This document shows, in pieces, positions 17,177-27,573 of a DNA stretch of 64,000 nucleotides. The DNA is from Mixta intestinalis (lineage in GTDB: Bacteria; Pseudomonadota; Gammaproteobacteria; Enterobacterales; Enterobacteriaceae), in assembly GCF_009914055.1 (NCBI RefSeq), contig NZ_CP028271.1:806001-870000 (forward strand), read 5' to 3'. Under the pieces are notes generated by a model. That model did no database searches. It saw nothing but the letters and a program-made list of their open reading frames with translations, and had not been told where the DNA came from. The translations under genes were made by a program, and so were the position numbers. Each line of letters starts with the position of its first letter. Position 1 is the first letter of the stretch.

Positions 17177-20100
17177 TTGAACGCGGTAAATTTCGCTCGC
17201 TAACGCTGATCAACTGGAACGGTTTTTTTGCGCGTACTTTTGAACTTGATAACCTGGTCACGACGCTTTCCGGCGGCAACGGCGCCGGTAAATCAACGAC
17301 CATGGCCGCCTTTATTACGGCGCTGATCCCCGATCTGACGTTACTGCATTTTCGTAATACCACCGAGGCGGGCTCAACCAGCGGTTCACGCGATAAAGGT
17401 TTACACGGCAAGCTGCGTCCGGGCGTCTGCTACTCGGTGCTTGACGTAGTGAACTCGCGCCATCAGCGAGTCATTGTCGGCGTACGGCTACAGCAGGTGG
17501 CCGGGCGCGATAAGAAAGTAGATATTCGCCCTTTCAGCATCCACGGCCTGCCGAGTGCTCAGCAACCGACAGAAGTGCTGACTGAAACGGTTGGCACGCG
17601 CCAGGCGCGCGTTTTGCCGCTTAACGAACTGAAAGAGCGGGTGGAAGCGATGGAGGGGGTACAGTTCAAACAGTACAACTCTATTATCGATTATCACAGC
17701 CTGATGTTCGAATTGGGTATTGTGGCGCGACGTCTGCGCTCGGCTGGCGATCGCAGTAAATTCTATCGCCTGATCGAAGCCTCGCTTTACGGTGGTATTT
17801 CCAGTGCCATTACCCGCTCTCTGCGAGATTACCTGCTGCCGGAAAACAGCGGCGTCCGTAAAGCGTTCCAGGATATGGAAGCCGCGCTGCGTGAAAACCG
17901 CATGACGCTGGAAGCTATCCGCGTGACGCAATCCGATCGCGATCTGTTTAAGCACCTGATCTCTGAAGCTACCAGCTATGTGGCGGCAGACTATATGCGC
18001 CATGCTAACGAGCGACGCATCCATCTGGACGGCGCGCTGGCGCTGCGCAGCGATCTGTTTGCCAGCCGCAAGCAGCTGGCCGCCGAGCAGTATCGCCACG
18101 TAGAGATGGCGCGCGAGCTGGCTGAACACAGCGCCGCCGAAGCCGATCTGGAAACGGATTATCAGGCCGCCAGCGATCACCTCAATCTGGTGCAGACGGC
18201 GGTACGTCAGCAGGAAAAGATTGAACGCTATGAGGCCGATCTCGATGAGCTGACTTACCGGCTGGAAGAGCAAAACGAGGTCGTCGCCGAAGCGCGCGAG
18301 GTGCAGGAAGAAAATGAAGCGCGTCGTGAAGCGGCAGAGCTGGAAGTTGATGAACTGAAAAGCCAGCTGGCGGATTATCAGCAGGCACTGGACGTACAGC
18401 AGACGCGTGCCATCCAGTATCAACAGGCGCTGGCGGCTTTGAAGCGTGCGCAGGAACTCTGTCGTCTGCCGGAGCTGAGCGCTGAAAATGCCGAAGAGTG
18501 GCAGGAGACGTTTCAGGCGCGCGAGCAGGAAGCAACGGAAACGCTGCTGATGCTTGAGCAAAAAATGAGCGTGGCCGAAGCGGCACATAGCCAGTTTGAG
18601 CAGGCATTTGAGCTGGTTTGTAAAATTGCCGGACCGGTGAGCCGTAGCGAAGCCTGGCAAACCGGGCGGGAGCTGTTACGCGATGCGGCGAACCAGCGCC
18701 ATCAGGCGGAACAGCTTGCCTCGCTGCGTATGCGCCTGTCCGAAATGGAACAGCGTCTGCGTGAGCAGTATGAAGCCGAGCGTCTGCTGAATGAATTTTG
18801 CAAGCGTCAGGGTCAGCAGTATGAGGCTCATGAACTGGAAGCGCTGCAACAGGAGTTGGAAGCACGCATTCAGCAACTGGGGCAAAGCGTTGCCGAGGCG
18901 GGTGAACAGCGCATGATGATGCGTCAGGAGCTGGAGCAGGTGCGCGAGCGCATCAGCCACCTGACCGCACGTGCGCCGCACTGGCTTGCCGCACAGGAGA
19001 TCCTGACCCAGCTCAGCGAGCAAACCGGAGAGCCGCTGGAGAACAGCCAGCAGGTGACGGAATATATGCAGCGGCTGCTGGAGCGCGAGCGTGAAACCAC
19101 GGTTGAGCGCGATGAAATAGCGGCGCGCAAGCGGGAGACGGAACAGCAGATTGAACGCTTGAGCCAGCCTGGCGGTGCAGAAGATCCACGGCTGAACGCT
19201 CTGGCAGAACGTTTCGGCGGCGTGCTGCTTTCAGAAATCTATGATGACGTAACCTTTGAAGATGCGCCTTACTTCTCGGCGCTGTATGGACCGTCACGTC
19301 ACGGTATTGTGGTGCCCGATCTTTCGCTGGTGCGTGAACAGCTGGACGGGCTGGAAGATTGTCCGGAAGACCTCTATCTGATCGAAGGCGATCCGCAATC
19401 GTTCGATGACAGCGTATTCAGCGTAGAAGAGCTGGAAAAAGCGGTCGTGGTTAAAGTGGCGGATCGCCAGTGGCGTTATTCTCGCTTCCCGAAGGTGCCG
19501 CTGTTTGGTCGCGCCGCTCGTGAAAAACAACTTGAGTTACTGCACAGCGAACGTGAACAGCTGGCAGAAACTTACGCCACGCTTTCGTTTGACGTACAGA
19601 AAACACAGCGTCTGCATCAATCCTTCAGCCGCTTTATCGGTAGTCATCTGGCGGTTGCGTTCGAAGAAGATCCTGAGGCGCAGATTCGCCAGCTGAATAC
19701 GCGCCGTGGTGAAATCGAACGCGCCCTGAACGTGCACGAAAGTGAAAATCAGCAGCAGCGTCAGCAGTATGAACAGGCGAAAGAGGGCGTAGCCCAGCTC
19801 AACCGCCTGCTGCCGCGTATCAATCTGCTGCTGGATGAAACGCTGGCCGATCGCTGTGAAGAACTGCGTGAACTGCTGAGCGAGGCACAGGAGGCGGCAC
19901 GCTTTATACAACAGCACGGTAGCCATCTGGCTCGCCTTGAGCCGCTGTTGAGCGTGTTGCAAAGCGATCCGCAACAGCATGAACAGCTGAAAGCGGATTA
20001 TCAGCAGGCGCAGCAGGCGCAGCGCGAGGCGCGTCAGCAGGCGTTTGCCATCACTGAAGTGGTGCAGCGCCGCGCACACTTTAGCTATGTTGACTCTGCC

Positions 20101-21651
20101 GGGATGCTTACCGGTACCAGCGATCTGAATGAAAAATTACGTCAGCGTCTGGAACATGCCGAGGCCGATCGCACCAGAGCGCGCGAACAGCTGCGTGAAC
20201 ATCAGGCCAAACTGACGCAATACTCTCAGGTGCTGGCGTCGCTGAAAAGCGCCTATGACGCTAAACGCGACATGCTGAAAGAGTTGCAGCAAGAGATGCA
20301 GGATATCGGCGTACAGGCGGATGCCAGCGCGGAAGAACGCGCCAGAATTCGTCGCGACGAGTTGCATAACGCCCTTAGCCATAACCGTTCTCGCCGTAAT
20401 CAGCTGGAAAAACAGCTGACCTTCTGCGAGGCGGAAATGGATGGCCTGCAGAAAAAATTGCGCCGCCTGGAACGTGATTATCATATCAGTCGCGAGCAGG
20501 TGGTCAGCGCCAAGGCGGGCTGGTGTGCGGTAATGCGCATGGTGAAAGATAACGGCGTTGAACGTCGCCTGCATCGTCGTGAACTTGCCTATCTTGGCGG
20601 CGATGAGCTGCGTTCAATGTCGGATAAGGCGCTGGGTGCGCTGCGTCTGGCGGTTGCCGATAACGAGCATCTGCGCGATGTGCTGCGTCTGTCTGAAGAT
20701 CCGAAGCGTCCGGAACGCAAAATTCAGTTCTTTATCGCGGTCTATCAGCATCTGCGCGAACGTATCCGTCAGGATATTATCCGTACTGACGATCCGGTTG
20801 AAGCTATCGAGCAGATGGAGATCGAGCTGAGCCGACTGACCGAGGAACTGACCGCGCGTGAAAAAATGTTGGCGATCAGTTCACGCAGCGTGGCGAATAT
20901 CATTCGCAAAACCATCCAGCGCGAGCAGAACCGTATTCGCCAGCTCAACCAGGGGCTGCAAAGCGTCAGCTTTGGTCAGGTGCGTAGCGTGCGGTTGAAC
21001 GTTAACGTACGCGAAAGCCATTCAACGCTGTTAGACGTGCTTTCTGAACAACATGAGCAGCACCAGGATCTGTTTAACAGTAACCGTCTGACCTTCTCTG
21101 AAGCGCTGGCGAAGCTCTGGCAGCGCCTGAATCCGCAAATCGATATGGGACAGCGTACTGCGCAAACTATCGGTGAGGAGCTGCTCGACTACCGCAACTA
21201 TCTGGAAATGGAAGTTGAGGTAAACCGTGGTTCTGATGGTTGGCTGCGTGCTGAAAGCGGGGCGTTGTCAACCGGTGAGGCCATTGGTACCGGTATGTCA
21301 ATCCTCGTTATGGTGGTGCAGAGCTGGGAGGAAGAGGCGCGACGCCTGCGTGGTAAAGATATCAGCCCGTGTCGTCTGCTGTTCCTTGATGAGGCAGCGC
21401 GACTTGATGCTAAATCTATCGCTACGCTGTTTGAACTTTGCGAGCGCCTGGGAATGCAGCTGATTATCGCTGCGCCGGAAAATATCAGCCCGGAAAAAGG
21501 CACGACCTATAAGCTGGTGCGTAAAGTCTTTAATAATACGGAGCACGTGCACGTTGTCGGATTGCGCGGTTTCTCTGCCGATCCGCTGCCGGGTAGCAGC
21601 CAGCGTGAAGCAGAAGAGGACCAGCCGGAGGATGAAAAAACGCAGGTCTGA
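17173..21651 (+). CDS. mukB: Chromosome partition protein MukB (SMC-like ATPase)
   Basis: MukB is the SMC-type motor of the MukBEF condensin, which organises and segregates the nucleoid. The 1492-residue chain (E. coli 1486) has Walker A GGNGAGKST with K40. Two long coiled-coil arms (about residues 290-640 and 840-1170) flank a hinge near residues 660-800. The signature LSTGEAIGTGMS has S1366, and Walker B LLFLDEAARLD is near 1400. A short acidic tail ends the protein. It is the last gene of cmoM-mukFEB. Confidence 0.98.
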   Translation: MIERGKFRSLTLINWNGFFARTFELDNLVTTLSGGNGAGKSTTMAAFITALIPDLTLLHFRNTTEAGSTSGSRDKGLHGKLRPGVCYSVLDVVNSRHQRVIVGVRLQQVAGRDKKVDIRPFSIHGLPSAQQPTEVLTETVGTRQARVLPLNELKERVEAMEGVQFKQYNSIIDYHSLMFELGIVARRLRSAGDRSKFYRLIEASLYGGISSAITRSLRDYLLPENSGVRKAFQDMEAALRENRMTLEAIRVTQSDRDLFKHLISEATSYVAADYMRHANERRIHLDGALALRSDLFASRKQLAAEQYRHVEMARELAEHSAAEADLETDYQAASDHLNLVQTAVRQQEKIERYEADLDELTYRLEEQNEVVAEAREVQEENEARREAAELEVDELKSQLADYQQALDVQQTRAIQYQQALAALKRAQELCRLPELSAENAEEWQETFQAREQEATETLLMLEQKMSVAEAAHSQFEQAFELVCKIAGPVSRSEAWQTGRELLRDAANQRHQAEQLASLRMRLSEMEQRLREQYEAERLLNEFCKRQGQQYEAHELEALQQELEARIQQLGQSVAEAGEQRMMMRQELEQVRERISHLTARAPHWLAAQEILTQLSEQTGEPLENSQQVTEYMQRLLERERETTVERDEIAARKRETEQQIERLSQPGGAEDPRLNALAERFGGVLLSEIYDDVTFEDAPYFSALYGPSRHGIVVPDLSLVREQLDGLEDCPEDLYLIEGDPQSFDDSVFSVEELEKAVVVKVADRQWRYSRFPKVPLFGRAAREKQLELLHSEREQLAETYATLSFDVQKTQRLHQSFSRFIGSHLAVAFEEDPEAQIRQLNTRRGEIERALNVHESENQQQRQQYEQAKEGVAQLNRLLPRINLLLDETLADRCEELRELLSEAQEAARFIQQHGSHLARLEPLLSVLQSDPQQHEQLKADYQQAQQAQREARQQAFAITEVVQRRAHFSYVDSAGMLTGTSDLNEKLRQRLEHAEADRTRAREQLREHQAKLTQYSQVLASLKSAYDAKRDMLKELQQEMQDIGVQADASAEERARIRRDELHNALSHNRSRRNQLEKQLTFCEAEMDGLQKKLRRLERDYHISREQVVSAKAGWCAVMRMVKDNGVERRLHRRELAYLGGDELRSMSDKALGALRLAVADNEHLRDVLRLSEDPKRPERKIQFFIAVYQHLRERIRQDIIRTDDPVEAIEQMEIELSRLTEELTAREKMLAISSRSVANIIRKTIQREQNRIRQLNQGLQSVSFGQVRSVRLNVNVRESHSTLLDVLSEQHEQHQDLFNSNRLTFSEALAKLWQRLNPQIDMGQRTAQTIGEELLDYRNYLEMEVEVNRGSDGWLRAESGALSTGEAIGTGMSILVMVVQSWEEEARRLRGKDISPCRLLFLDEAARLDAKSIATLFELCERLGMQLIIAAPENISPEKGTTYKLVRKVFNNTEHVHVVGLRGFSADPLPGSSQREAEEDQPEDEKTQV

Positions 21652-21685
21652 TGTAGTAAAATTGTTGCTTCACGTTTAATCTAGC

Positions 21686-21722
21686 CAACGGCATTTGCTC
21701 TATAAGACAAATGCCGTTGTTC
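21686..21722 (+). terminator. mukB terminator
   Basis: A 12-bp perfect stem, CAACGGCATTTG (21686-21697) with CAAATGCCGTTG (21708-21719), has a 10-nt loop and is followed by TTCGTTT. It ends the cmoM-mukFEB unit. Confidence 0.85.
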
Positions 21723-21796
21723 GTTTATATACTTATTATAATAATTAACAGTCTTGACGGTTCGTTAACCGGAGATAAAACAGGCAGGGGGCAAGG

Positions 21797-23608
21797 ATGT
21801 TGCTGGCAGATTTTTATATCGTTAGAAGAACAGCGCTGGCCTGGGCGGTTGCCATCAGCCTGGTACAGGTATGTACGGCTGAAGCGGCGATAACTACGCC
21901 CGTACCGGAACATGCGACGCATAAAACCATGAGCGCCGCTGCAGGGCAGCAGGAAATTCTGGCTGCGCTACCGCAGGGTGTAAAACCTTTCTACAGTGGA
22001 ACGCTGGCATCGCTCTATGCCACGCGCCATATGCAACCGCTGTGGCAGGATCGGGAGGCGGTTCAGCAGTTTCAGCAGCAGCTGGCTGAAATTGCGCTTT
22101 CAGGTATCCAGCCTCAGTTTACTCAGTGGGTACAGCAGCTAACCGATCCTGAAATTACCGGCATGGCGCGCGATATTATCTTATCGGATGCCATGCTCGG
22201 CTATTTGCAGTTTGTGAGCAGCGTGCCGAAACAGGGGGAGATCTGGCTCTATAGTCAGGTGCCTTATAAAATGGCGTTGCCGCCGATGTCGGTCACTAAC
22301 CAGTGGATATCCGCCGTTGATAACGGCCATGCTGCAACTTTTGTTCACTCGCTGGCACCGCAGCATCCGCAATACGCACCGATGCATAAAGCGCTCAAAA
22401 CGCTGCTGGCGGATACGCATCCCTGGCCACAGCTGAAGAATAAGCAGACGCTGCGTCCGGGACAGGTTAGCGATGATGTGCCGGCGCTAAGAGAAATCTT
22501 GCAGCGCACCGGCATGTTTACACAGCACGACACGCCAGCGCCGAATGAGGATACTGCCTCCGCTGATACGCATCCTCTGAGTGATGATACGCAGGCGGTA
22601 GCCGTTAGCCCTTCAGCGGCAAATGTTATCGATCTGCCAGCAGCAACGCCGGAAAATCCCGGAAACGTGGCTGCTTCACAGCCGGTCGCCAGTAGCGATA
22701 ATCTCTACGGACCGGAGCTGGTGGAAGCGGTAAAAAGTTTTCAGCGCTGGCAGGGGCTGGATGCCGATGGCGCAATCGGCCCACGTACACGTGAATGGCT
22801 GAATGTTTCACCCCAGCTACGTGCTTCGCTATTAGCGTTGAATATACAGCGTTTGCGTCTGCTGCCGGATGATATGCGTAACGGCATCATGGTGAATATT
22901 CCAAACTATTCCCTGGTCTATTATGCCGATGGCAATAAAATCTTGTCGTCGCGCGTGATTGTCGGGCGTCCCGATCGTAAAACGCCGCTGATGCGCAGCG
23001 CATTAAACAACGTCGTGCTCAATCCGCCGTGGAATGTTCCTACCTCGCTGGTGCGTCAGGATATCATTCCCAAAGTGAAGCGCGATCCTTCCTATTTGTA
23101 TAAACATGGCTATACGCTGCTGTCAGGCTGGAGCAGTCAGGCCGAGGTTATCGATCCCAGCATGATTAACTGGAACATGGTCTCGGCAGATAATTTCCCT
23201 TATCGGCTGCGTCAGGCACCGGGCGCTGGCAACTCGCTGGGGCGTTTCAAATTCAATATGCCCAGTTCCGATGCGATCTATCTGCATGACACGCCCAATC
23301 ATGGTCTGTTCCAGAAAGATATTCGTGCTTTAAGCTCCGGCTGCGTGCGGGTAAATAAAGCGTCGGATTTGGCAAACCTGCTGTTGCAGGATGCCGGCTG
23401 GAATGACGCACGAATCTCCAGCTCCCTTAAACAGGGAGATACGCGCTATGTGCCGATACGACATCATATTCCGGTTAATTTATTCTATTTAACGGCCTGG
23501 GTAGCTGATGACGGAAAGACACAGTTTCGTACAGATATTTACAATTACGATACTACCGCTCAGTCGGGGACACGCATCCTGACACAGGCGGTTAAATTGC
23601 TGCTTTAG
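21797..23608 (+). CDS. ldtD: L,D-transpeptidase LdtD
   Basis: LdtD (YcbB) makes 3-3 meso-DAP crosslinks in peptidoglycan and can replace penicillin-binding protein transpeptidation in beta-lactam-resistant cells. The 603-residue precursor (E. coli 615) starts with a signal-type hydrophobic segment ending near residue 30. A scaffold domain, a peptidoglycan-binding domain (ELVEAVKSFQRWQGLDADGA) and a YkuD catalytic domain follow. The catalytic cysteine is C516 in SSGCVRVNKASDL. A Pro/Ala/Thr-rich linker near residues 245-300 varies between genera. mepK follows. Confidence 0.95.
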   Translation: MLLADFYIVRRTALAWAVAISLVQVCTAEAAITTPVPEHATHKTMSAAAGQQEILAALPQGVKPFYSGTLASLYATRHMQPLWQDREAVQQFQQQLAEIALSGIQPQFTQWVQQLTDPEITGMARDIILSDAMLGYLQFVSSVPKQGEIWLYSQVPYKMALPPMSVTNQWISAVDNGHAATFVHSLAPQHPQYAPMHKALKTLLADTHPWPQLKNKQTLRPGQVSDDVPALREILQRTGMFTQHDTPAPNEDTASADTHPLSDDTQAVAVSPSAANVIDLPAATPENPGNVAASQPVASSDNLYGPELVEAVKSFQRWQGLDADGAIGPRTREWLNVSPQLRASLLALNIQRLRLLPDDMRNGIMVNIPNYSLVYYADGNKILSSRVIVGRPDRKTPLMRSALNNVVLNPPWNVPTSLVRQDIIPKVKRDPSYLYKHGYTLLSGWSSQAEVIDPSMINWNMVSADNFPYRLRQAPGAGNSLGRFKFNMPSSDAIYLHDTPNHGLFQKDIRALSSGCVRVNKASDLANLLLQDAGWNDARISSSLKQGDTRYVPIRHHIPVNLFYLTAWVADDGKTQFRTDIYNYDTTAQSGTRILTQAVKLLL

Positions 23609-23794
23609 CCTTTGATTTTGTAAGGTTTTTATTGGGCTGCCTGCCCCGCCAGGCAGCCCCTGTATCCCCGCTATTTACGTTGTTCCTCACATTACTGTGG
23701 TTTGGCAGCTTGACGTTAACAAAAACGGCGGTTATGGTGCGGGCTTGTATGCTTTTTGCACGCTTCGCTTTCTTTTCGTAGGTAAACGCATTTT

Positions 23795-24343
23795 ATGGCT
23801 AATATTGATTCTCAACGTCGTAAGCTGCTGGTTTTTGGTGGAGCGGCAGCAGGGCTTGCGCTGCTTCCAGACTCAGCTTTTGCCTCAGTGTCAACGTCTC
23901 GTCCACGTATTCTAACGCTTAATAATCTTCATACGGGCGAAACCCTGAAAACCGAGTTCTTTAATGGTAAAAACTACGATCAGGAAGAGCTGGCGCGGTT
24001 AAACTACTTTTTCCGTGATTATCGGGCTAATAAAATTAAAAGTATCGATCCGAAATTATTCGATCAGCTTTATCGCCTGCAGGCAATGCTTGAAAATCGT
24101 AAACCCGTTCAGCTTATTTCCGGTTATCGTTCGCTTGCCACCAACAATATGTTGCGGGAAAAAGGAGGCGGCGTAGCCAAGCATAGCTATCACACGCTGG
24201 GGCAGGCGATGGATTTCCATATTGAAGGCATATCGTTAAGTAATATTCGTAAGGCGGCGCTAAAAATGCGTGCCGGTGGTGTAGGATATTACCCACGTAG
24301 CAACTTCGTGCATATTGATACCGGGCCGGTAAGAACCTGGTAA
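23795..24343 (+). CDS. mepK: Murein DD-endopeptidase MepK
   Basis: MepK (YcbK, DUF882/M15-like) cleaves mDAP-mDAP 3-3 crosslinks in E. coli, reversing the bond made by LdtD upstream. The 182-residue precursor has an N-terminal signal with RRKLLVFGGAAAGLALLP, a twin-arginine-like layout. Metal ligands lie in SYHTLGQAMDFHIEG and NFVHIDTG. The adjacent ldtD and mepK genes form a functional pair for making and cutting 3-3 bonds. Confidence 0.94.
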   Translation: MANIDSQRRKLLVFGGAAAGLALLPDSAFASVSTSRPRILTLNNLHTGETLKTEFFNGKNYDQEELARLNYFFRDYRANKIKSIDPKLFDQLYRLQAMLENRKPVQLISGYRSLATNNMLREKGGGVAKHSYHTLGQAMDFHIEGISLSNIRKAALKMRAGGVGYYPRSNFVHIDTGPVRTW

Positions 24344-24388
24344 CAGAGCGCTATACTGGCGACCGTTGGTCGCTGATAACGGAGCATT

Positions 24389-25018
24389 ATGGATTACCTT
24401 ATTATCCCCGTAACGGCCTTCGCGCAAAACTGTTCGTTAATCTGGTGTAATGAAACACGTGAGGCGGCGTTAATCGATCCTGGCGGCGATGCGGAGCGGA
24501 TTAAACAGCAGGTTGAGACGCAAAATGTGCAGGTTAAGGCCGTGCTGCTGACGCATGGTCATCTTGATCATGTTGGTGCGGCGGTAGAACTGGCAGCGCA
24601 TTATGGCGTATCGATTGTTGGTCCGCAAAAGCAGGATGCGTTCTGGCTGGATGCATTACCGGTGCAGAGTCAGATGTTTGGGTTAACTGAATGCGCGCCC
24701 TTTACGCCCGATCGCTGGCTGGAAGAAGGGGAGACCGTACAGGTAGGTCAGTCTACGCTGGAAGTGCTGCATTGCCCCGGACATACACCGGGCCATATCG
24801 TTTTCTTTCATCGGGCCGGACGCCTGCTATTTTCAGGCGACGTTATTTTTAACGGGGGCGTTGGGCGTACGGATTTCCCTCAGGGAAACCATGAAGCACT
24901 GATTGACGCCATTAAAAATAAACTGTTGCCGCTCGGTGATAACGTTACTTTTATTCCAGGCCACGGTCCGGTATCTACGCTGGGACGCGAGCGCATCAGT
25001 AATCCATTTTTAAACTGA
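24389..25018 (+). CDS. gloC: Hydroxyacylglutathione hydrolase GloC
   Basis: GloC (YcbL) is a type II glyoxalase of the metallo-beta-lactamase fold that hydrolyses S-lactoylglutathione in methylglyoxal detoxification. The metal motif THGHLDHVGAAVEL near residue 54 is clear. CPGHTPGHIVFFH, SGDVIFNGGVGRTDFP and IPGHGP supply the remaining ligands. The 209-residue length is a little shorter than E. coli (215) and lacks the C-terminal domain of GloB. Confidence 0.94.
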   Translation: MDYLIIPVTAFAQNCSLIWCNETREAALIDPGGDAERIKQQVETQNVQVKAVLLTHGHLDHVGAAVELAAHYGVSIVGPQKQDAFWLDALPVQSQMFGLTECAPFTPDRWLEEGETVQVGQSTLEVLHCPGHTPGHIVFFHRAGRLLFSGDVIFNGGVGRTDFPQGNHEALIDAIKNKLLPLGDNVTFIPGHGPVSTLGRERISNPFLN

Positions 25019-25030
25019 TATAGCGGAAAC

Positions 25031-25056
25031 AAAAATGGGCCATTCGGCCCATTTTT
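25031..25056. terminator. gloC/aspC bidirectional terminator
   Basis: A perfect 11-bp stem, AAAAATGGGCC (25031-25041) with GGCCCATTTTT (25046-25056), has a 4-nt loop. A-run and T-run sides let it work on both strands between the convergent gloC and aspC. Confidence 0.93.
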
Positions 25057-25072
25057 AATGCGCATTAACGAC

Positions 25073-26263
25073 TTATAAAACCGTTACGATGGCTTCGCAG
25101 AGTGCGGCCATGTTGTCCGGTGTCATACCCGCCACGTTAATACGTCCTGAATTAACCGCGTAAATACCAAATTCCTCACGCAGGCGAACAACCTGATCTT
25201 TATTCAGCCCGCTGAATGAAAACATACCGTTTTGGCGAATAATAAAGCTGAAATCGCGATTGGCACCTTTTTCTTGCAGGGTATTAACGAACAACTGACG
25301 CATGCGCTGAATTCGCTGGCGCATATCGGTCAGCTCCTGCTCCCAGATAGCGCGCAGCGTATCATTGCTCAGGATAGTGGCGACCACAGCAGCGCCGTGT
25401 GCCGGTGGGTTAGAGTAGTTGGCGCGAATAGTATATTTTACCTGGCTGAACGCGGTATCGGCGACGACACTATCGGCTGCGACCAGGGTAAAAGCGCCTA
25501 CACGCTCGTTGTACAGGCCAAAGTTTTTTGAGTAGGAGCTGGCAATAAGTAACTCGCCATGACTGGCAGCGAAAATACGCAGCCCTTCAGCATCCTCTTC
25601 CAGACCACGAGCGAAACCCTGATAGGCAAAATCGAACAGCGGCAGCCAGCCACTTGCCTTCGACAGCTCGGCCAGCTGCGCCCACTGTTCGGCAGTGGGA
25701 TCGATGCCGGTTGGGTTATGGCAGCAGCCGTGGAACAGCACTACGTCGCCTGCTTTAGCGCCGCGCAGGCTGACCAGCATGGCGTCGAAATCGAGCTGAT
25801 GGTTTTCAGCGTCATAATAGTGATATTCACAAACCTCCAGGCCCGCTGCGCTAAAAACGTTTTTGTGGTTCGGCCAGCTGGGATTGCTAATCCAGACACG
25901 CTTTGCCGTAGTTTGCGTCGCCAGGAAGTCAGCGGCTACGCGCAGTGCGCCCGTTCCGCCAGGCGTTTGTGCCGTGCGGGCACGTTTTTCGCTAATAATG
26001 GCGTTGTCGTGACCAAACAGCAGAACCTGAGTACAGCGGGCAAAATCGGCCAGGCCATCAATGCTGAGATAGTTTTTAGTGGTTTCATTTTCCAGCAGAT
26101 ACTGTTCAGCCTTTTTCACGCTGGTCAGCACCGGCGTCTGTCCGGTTTCATCTTTATAGACGCCAATACCAAGATTAATTTTATTCGGGCGATCGTCAGC
26201 GCGGAAAAGATCGGCTAGGCCGAGGATAGGATCGGCGGGTGCAGCACTAATATTTTCAAACAT
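25073..26263 (-). CDS. aspC: Aspartate aminotransferase
   Basis: AspC is the PLP-dependent transaminase interconverting aspartate/2-oxoglutarate and oxaloacetate/glutamate; it also accepts aromatic amino acids. ATG at 26263 gives MFENISAAPADPILGLADLF and 396 residues, exactly as E. coli. A further in-frame ATG at 26290 would add nine unrelated residues. The PLP lysine lies in SSYSKNFGLYNERVG, and the substrate-binding NPTGIDPT and RANYSNPPAHGA are intact. Confidence 0.97.
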   Translation of the reverse strand: MFENISAAPADPILGLADLFRADDRPNKINLGIGVYKDETGQTPVLTSVKKAEQYLLENETTKNYLSIDGLADFARCTQVLLFGHDNAIISEKRARTAQTPGGTGALRVAADFLATQTTAKRVWISNPSWPNHKNVFSAAGLEVCEYHYYDAENHQLDFDAMLVSLRGAKAGDVVLFHGCCHNPTGIDPTAEQWAQLAELSKASGWLPLFDFAYQGFARGLEEDAEGLRIFAASHGELLIASSYSKNFGLYNERVGAFTLVAADSVVADTAFSQVKYTIRANYSNPPAHGAAVVATILSNDTLRAIWEQELTDMRQRIQRMRQLFVNTLQEKGANRDFSFIIRQNGMFSFSGLNKDQVVRLREEFGIYAVNSGRINVAGMTPDNMAALCEAIVTVL

Positions 26264-26385
26264 ATGAGAGGTCCGTAAGCTTCGAAACAAGCGAAAAGAG
26301 GCTTCAGGTTAACGCCAGAATGTTTAAATGCCAACCGTTTGCGAGAAAAAGAAAGCGGTAGGTTTGGGATTGAAAAAGAAGAAGT

Positions 26386-26410
26386 AAAAACGGGGCCAAA
26401 GGCCCCGTTG
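26386..26410 (-). terminator. ompF terminator
   Basis: Read leftwards, AACGGGGCC pairs with GGCCCCGTT (26389-26397 with 26401-26409) around a 3-nt loop and runs into TTTTTAC. It lies about 40 bases after the ompF stop. Confidence 0.9.
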
Positions 26411-26451
26411 TCTGTATCGAGCAGAGTCAACCCGCTCGCTATCACGCTAAC

Positions 26452-27573
26452 TTAGAACTGGTAAACCAGACCCAGTGCAACGGTGTCGCCAGAGCCGAGG
26501 CCCAGACGGTTGTTGTCATCAATCTGGTTGATGATGTAGTCAACGTAGGTGGACATGTTTTTGTTGAAGTAGTAGGTTGCGCCCACTTCAAAATATTTGA
26601 CCAGATCCACATCGCCGATGCCTTCAACATCTTTCGCTTTGGACTGAACGTATGCCACGGACGGACGCAGGCCGAAGTCGAACTGATACTGTGCAACCAG
26701 TTCCAGCTGCTGGGTTTTGTTCGCGAAGCCAACGTTACCGGAGGTCAGGTTACCGGTGGTTTTGTCTTCAATGTAGGTTGCGTTACGGGTTTCGCTATAC
26801 ATTGCCGCCAGGTAGATGTTGTTGGCGTCATATTTCACCGCAGCAGCCCACTGCTCAGCACGCTCACCGCCGTTACCGAAGTAAGAGTTCTGCTGGCCGT
26901 TGGTACGGTCGCCAGAACCGTAGCCAGCGGCGAAGCCGAGGCCGATCGGTGAGGTATAGGTGGTAGAGATTGCGTAGCCGTCGCCGTTAGCCTGCTGAAT
27001 ACCGCGGCTGTTAGCGTTTACGCCATCGTCGTTTTTACCCTGATACTGTAAAGCGAAGTTCCAGCCTTCAACCAGGCCGAAGAAATCGGTATTACGGTAG
27101 GTTGCCAGGCCATTGCTGCGGCCTACGAAGAAGTTGTCTGAGTAAGCGGAATCACCACCGAATTCCGGCAGCATATCGGTCCAGCCCATTGCATCGTAAA
27201 CGACGCCATAGTTACGACCGTAGTCGAATGAGCCGTAGTTAGCGAATTTCAGACCAGCAAAACCCAGACGGGTTTTGTTGCCTTCCTGAACGTCGTTGCC
27301 GCCTTCAGAACGGTTAGCCTGTACGTTGTATTCCCACTGACCATAACCGGTCAGCTGGTCGTTAATCTGCGTTTCGCCTTTAAAACCGAAACGAACATAG
27401 CTTTTATCGCCATCGCTGGCGTAGCCGTCGTTATCAGAGAAATAATGCAGACCTACAGCTTTGCCGTACAGGTCCAGTTTGTTGCCGTTTTTATTATAGA
27501 TTTCGGCCGCATTTGCTGCTCCGGCAGCTAACAGAGCGGGGATAACCACTGCCAGAATATTGCGCTTCATCAT
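26452..27573 (-). CDS. ompF: Outer-membrane porin, OmpF type
   Basis: A 373-residue trimeric general porin. A 22-residue signal peptide (MMKRNILAVVIPALLAAG...ANA) precedes mature AEIYNKNGNKLDLYGK. The constriction loop motif PEFGGDSAYSD, YFNKNMSTYVDYIINQID, and a terminal YQF for Bam recognition are present. Position between aspC and asnS identifies it as the OmpF locus. GAGGGTAAT precedes the ATG, as in E. coli. EnvZ/OmpR control is likely by homology, but I did not pin down OmpR boxes. Confidence 0.95.
   Translation of the reverse strand: MMKRNILAVVIPALLAAGAANAAEIYNKNGNKLDLYGKAVGLHYFSDNDGYASDGDKSYVRFGFKGETQINDQLTGYGQWEYNVQANRSEGGNDVQEGNKTRLGFAGLKFANYGSFDYGRNYGVVYDAMGWTDMLPEFGGDSAYSDNFFVGRSNGLATYRNTDFFGLVEGWNFALQYQGKNDDGVNANSRGIQQANGDGYAISTTYTSPIGLGFAAGYGSGDRTNGQQNSYFGNGGERAEQWAAAVKYDANNIYLAAMYSETRNATYIEDKTTGNLTSGNVGFANKTQQLELVAQYQFDFGLRPSVAYVQSKAKDVEGIGDVDLVKYFEVGATYYFNKNMSTYVDYIINQIDDNNRLGLGSGDTVALGLVYQF

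Noticed and set aside
17488..18660. 390-codon open frame antisense to mukB
   Set aside because: Reverse-strand artefact of coiled-coil codons (CAG/GAG/CTG); no homology seen.
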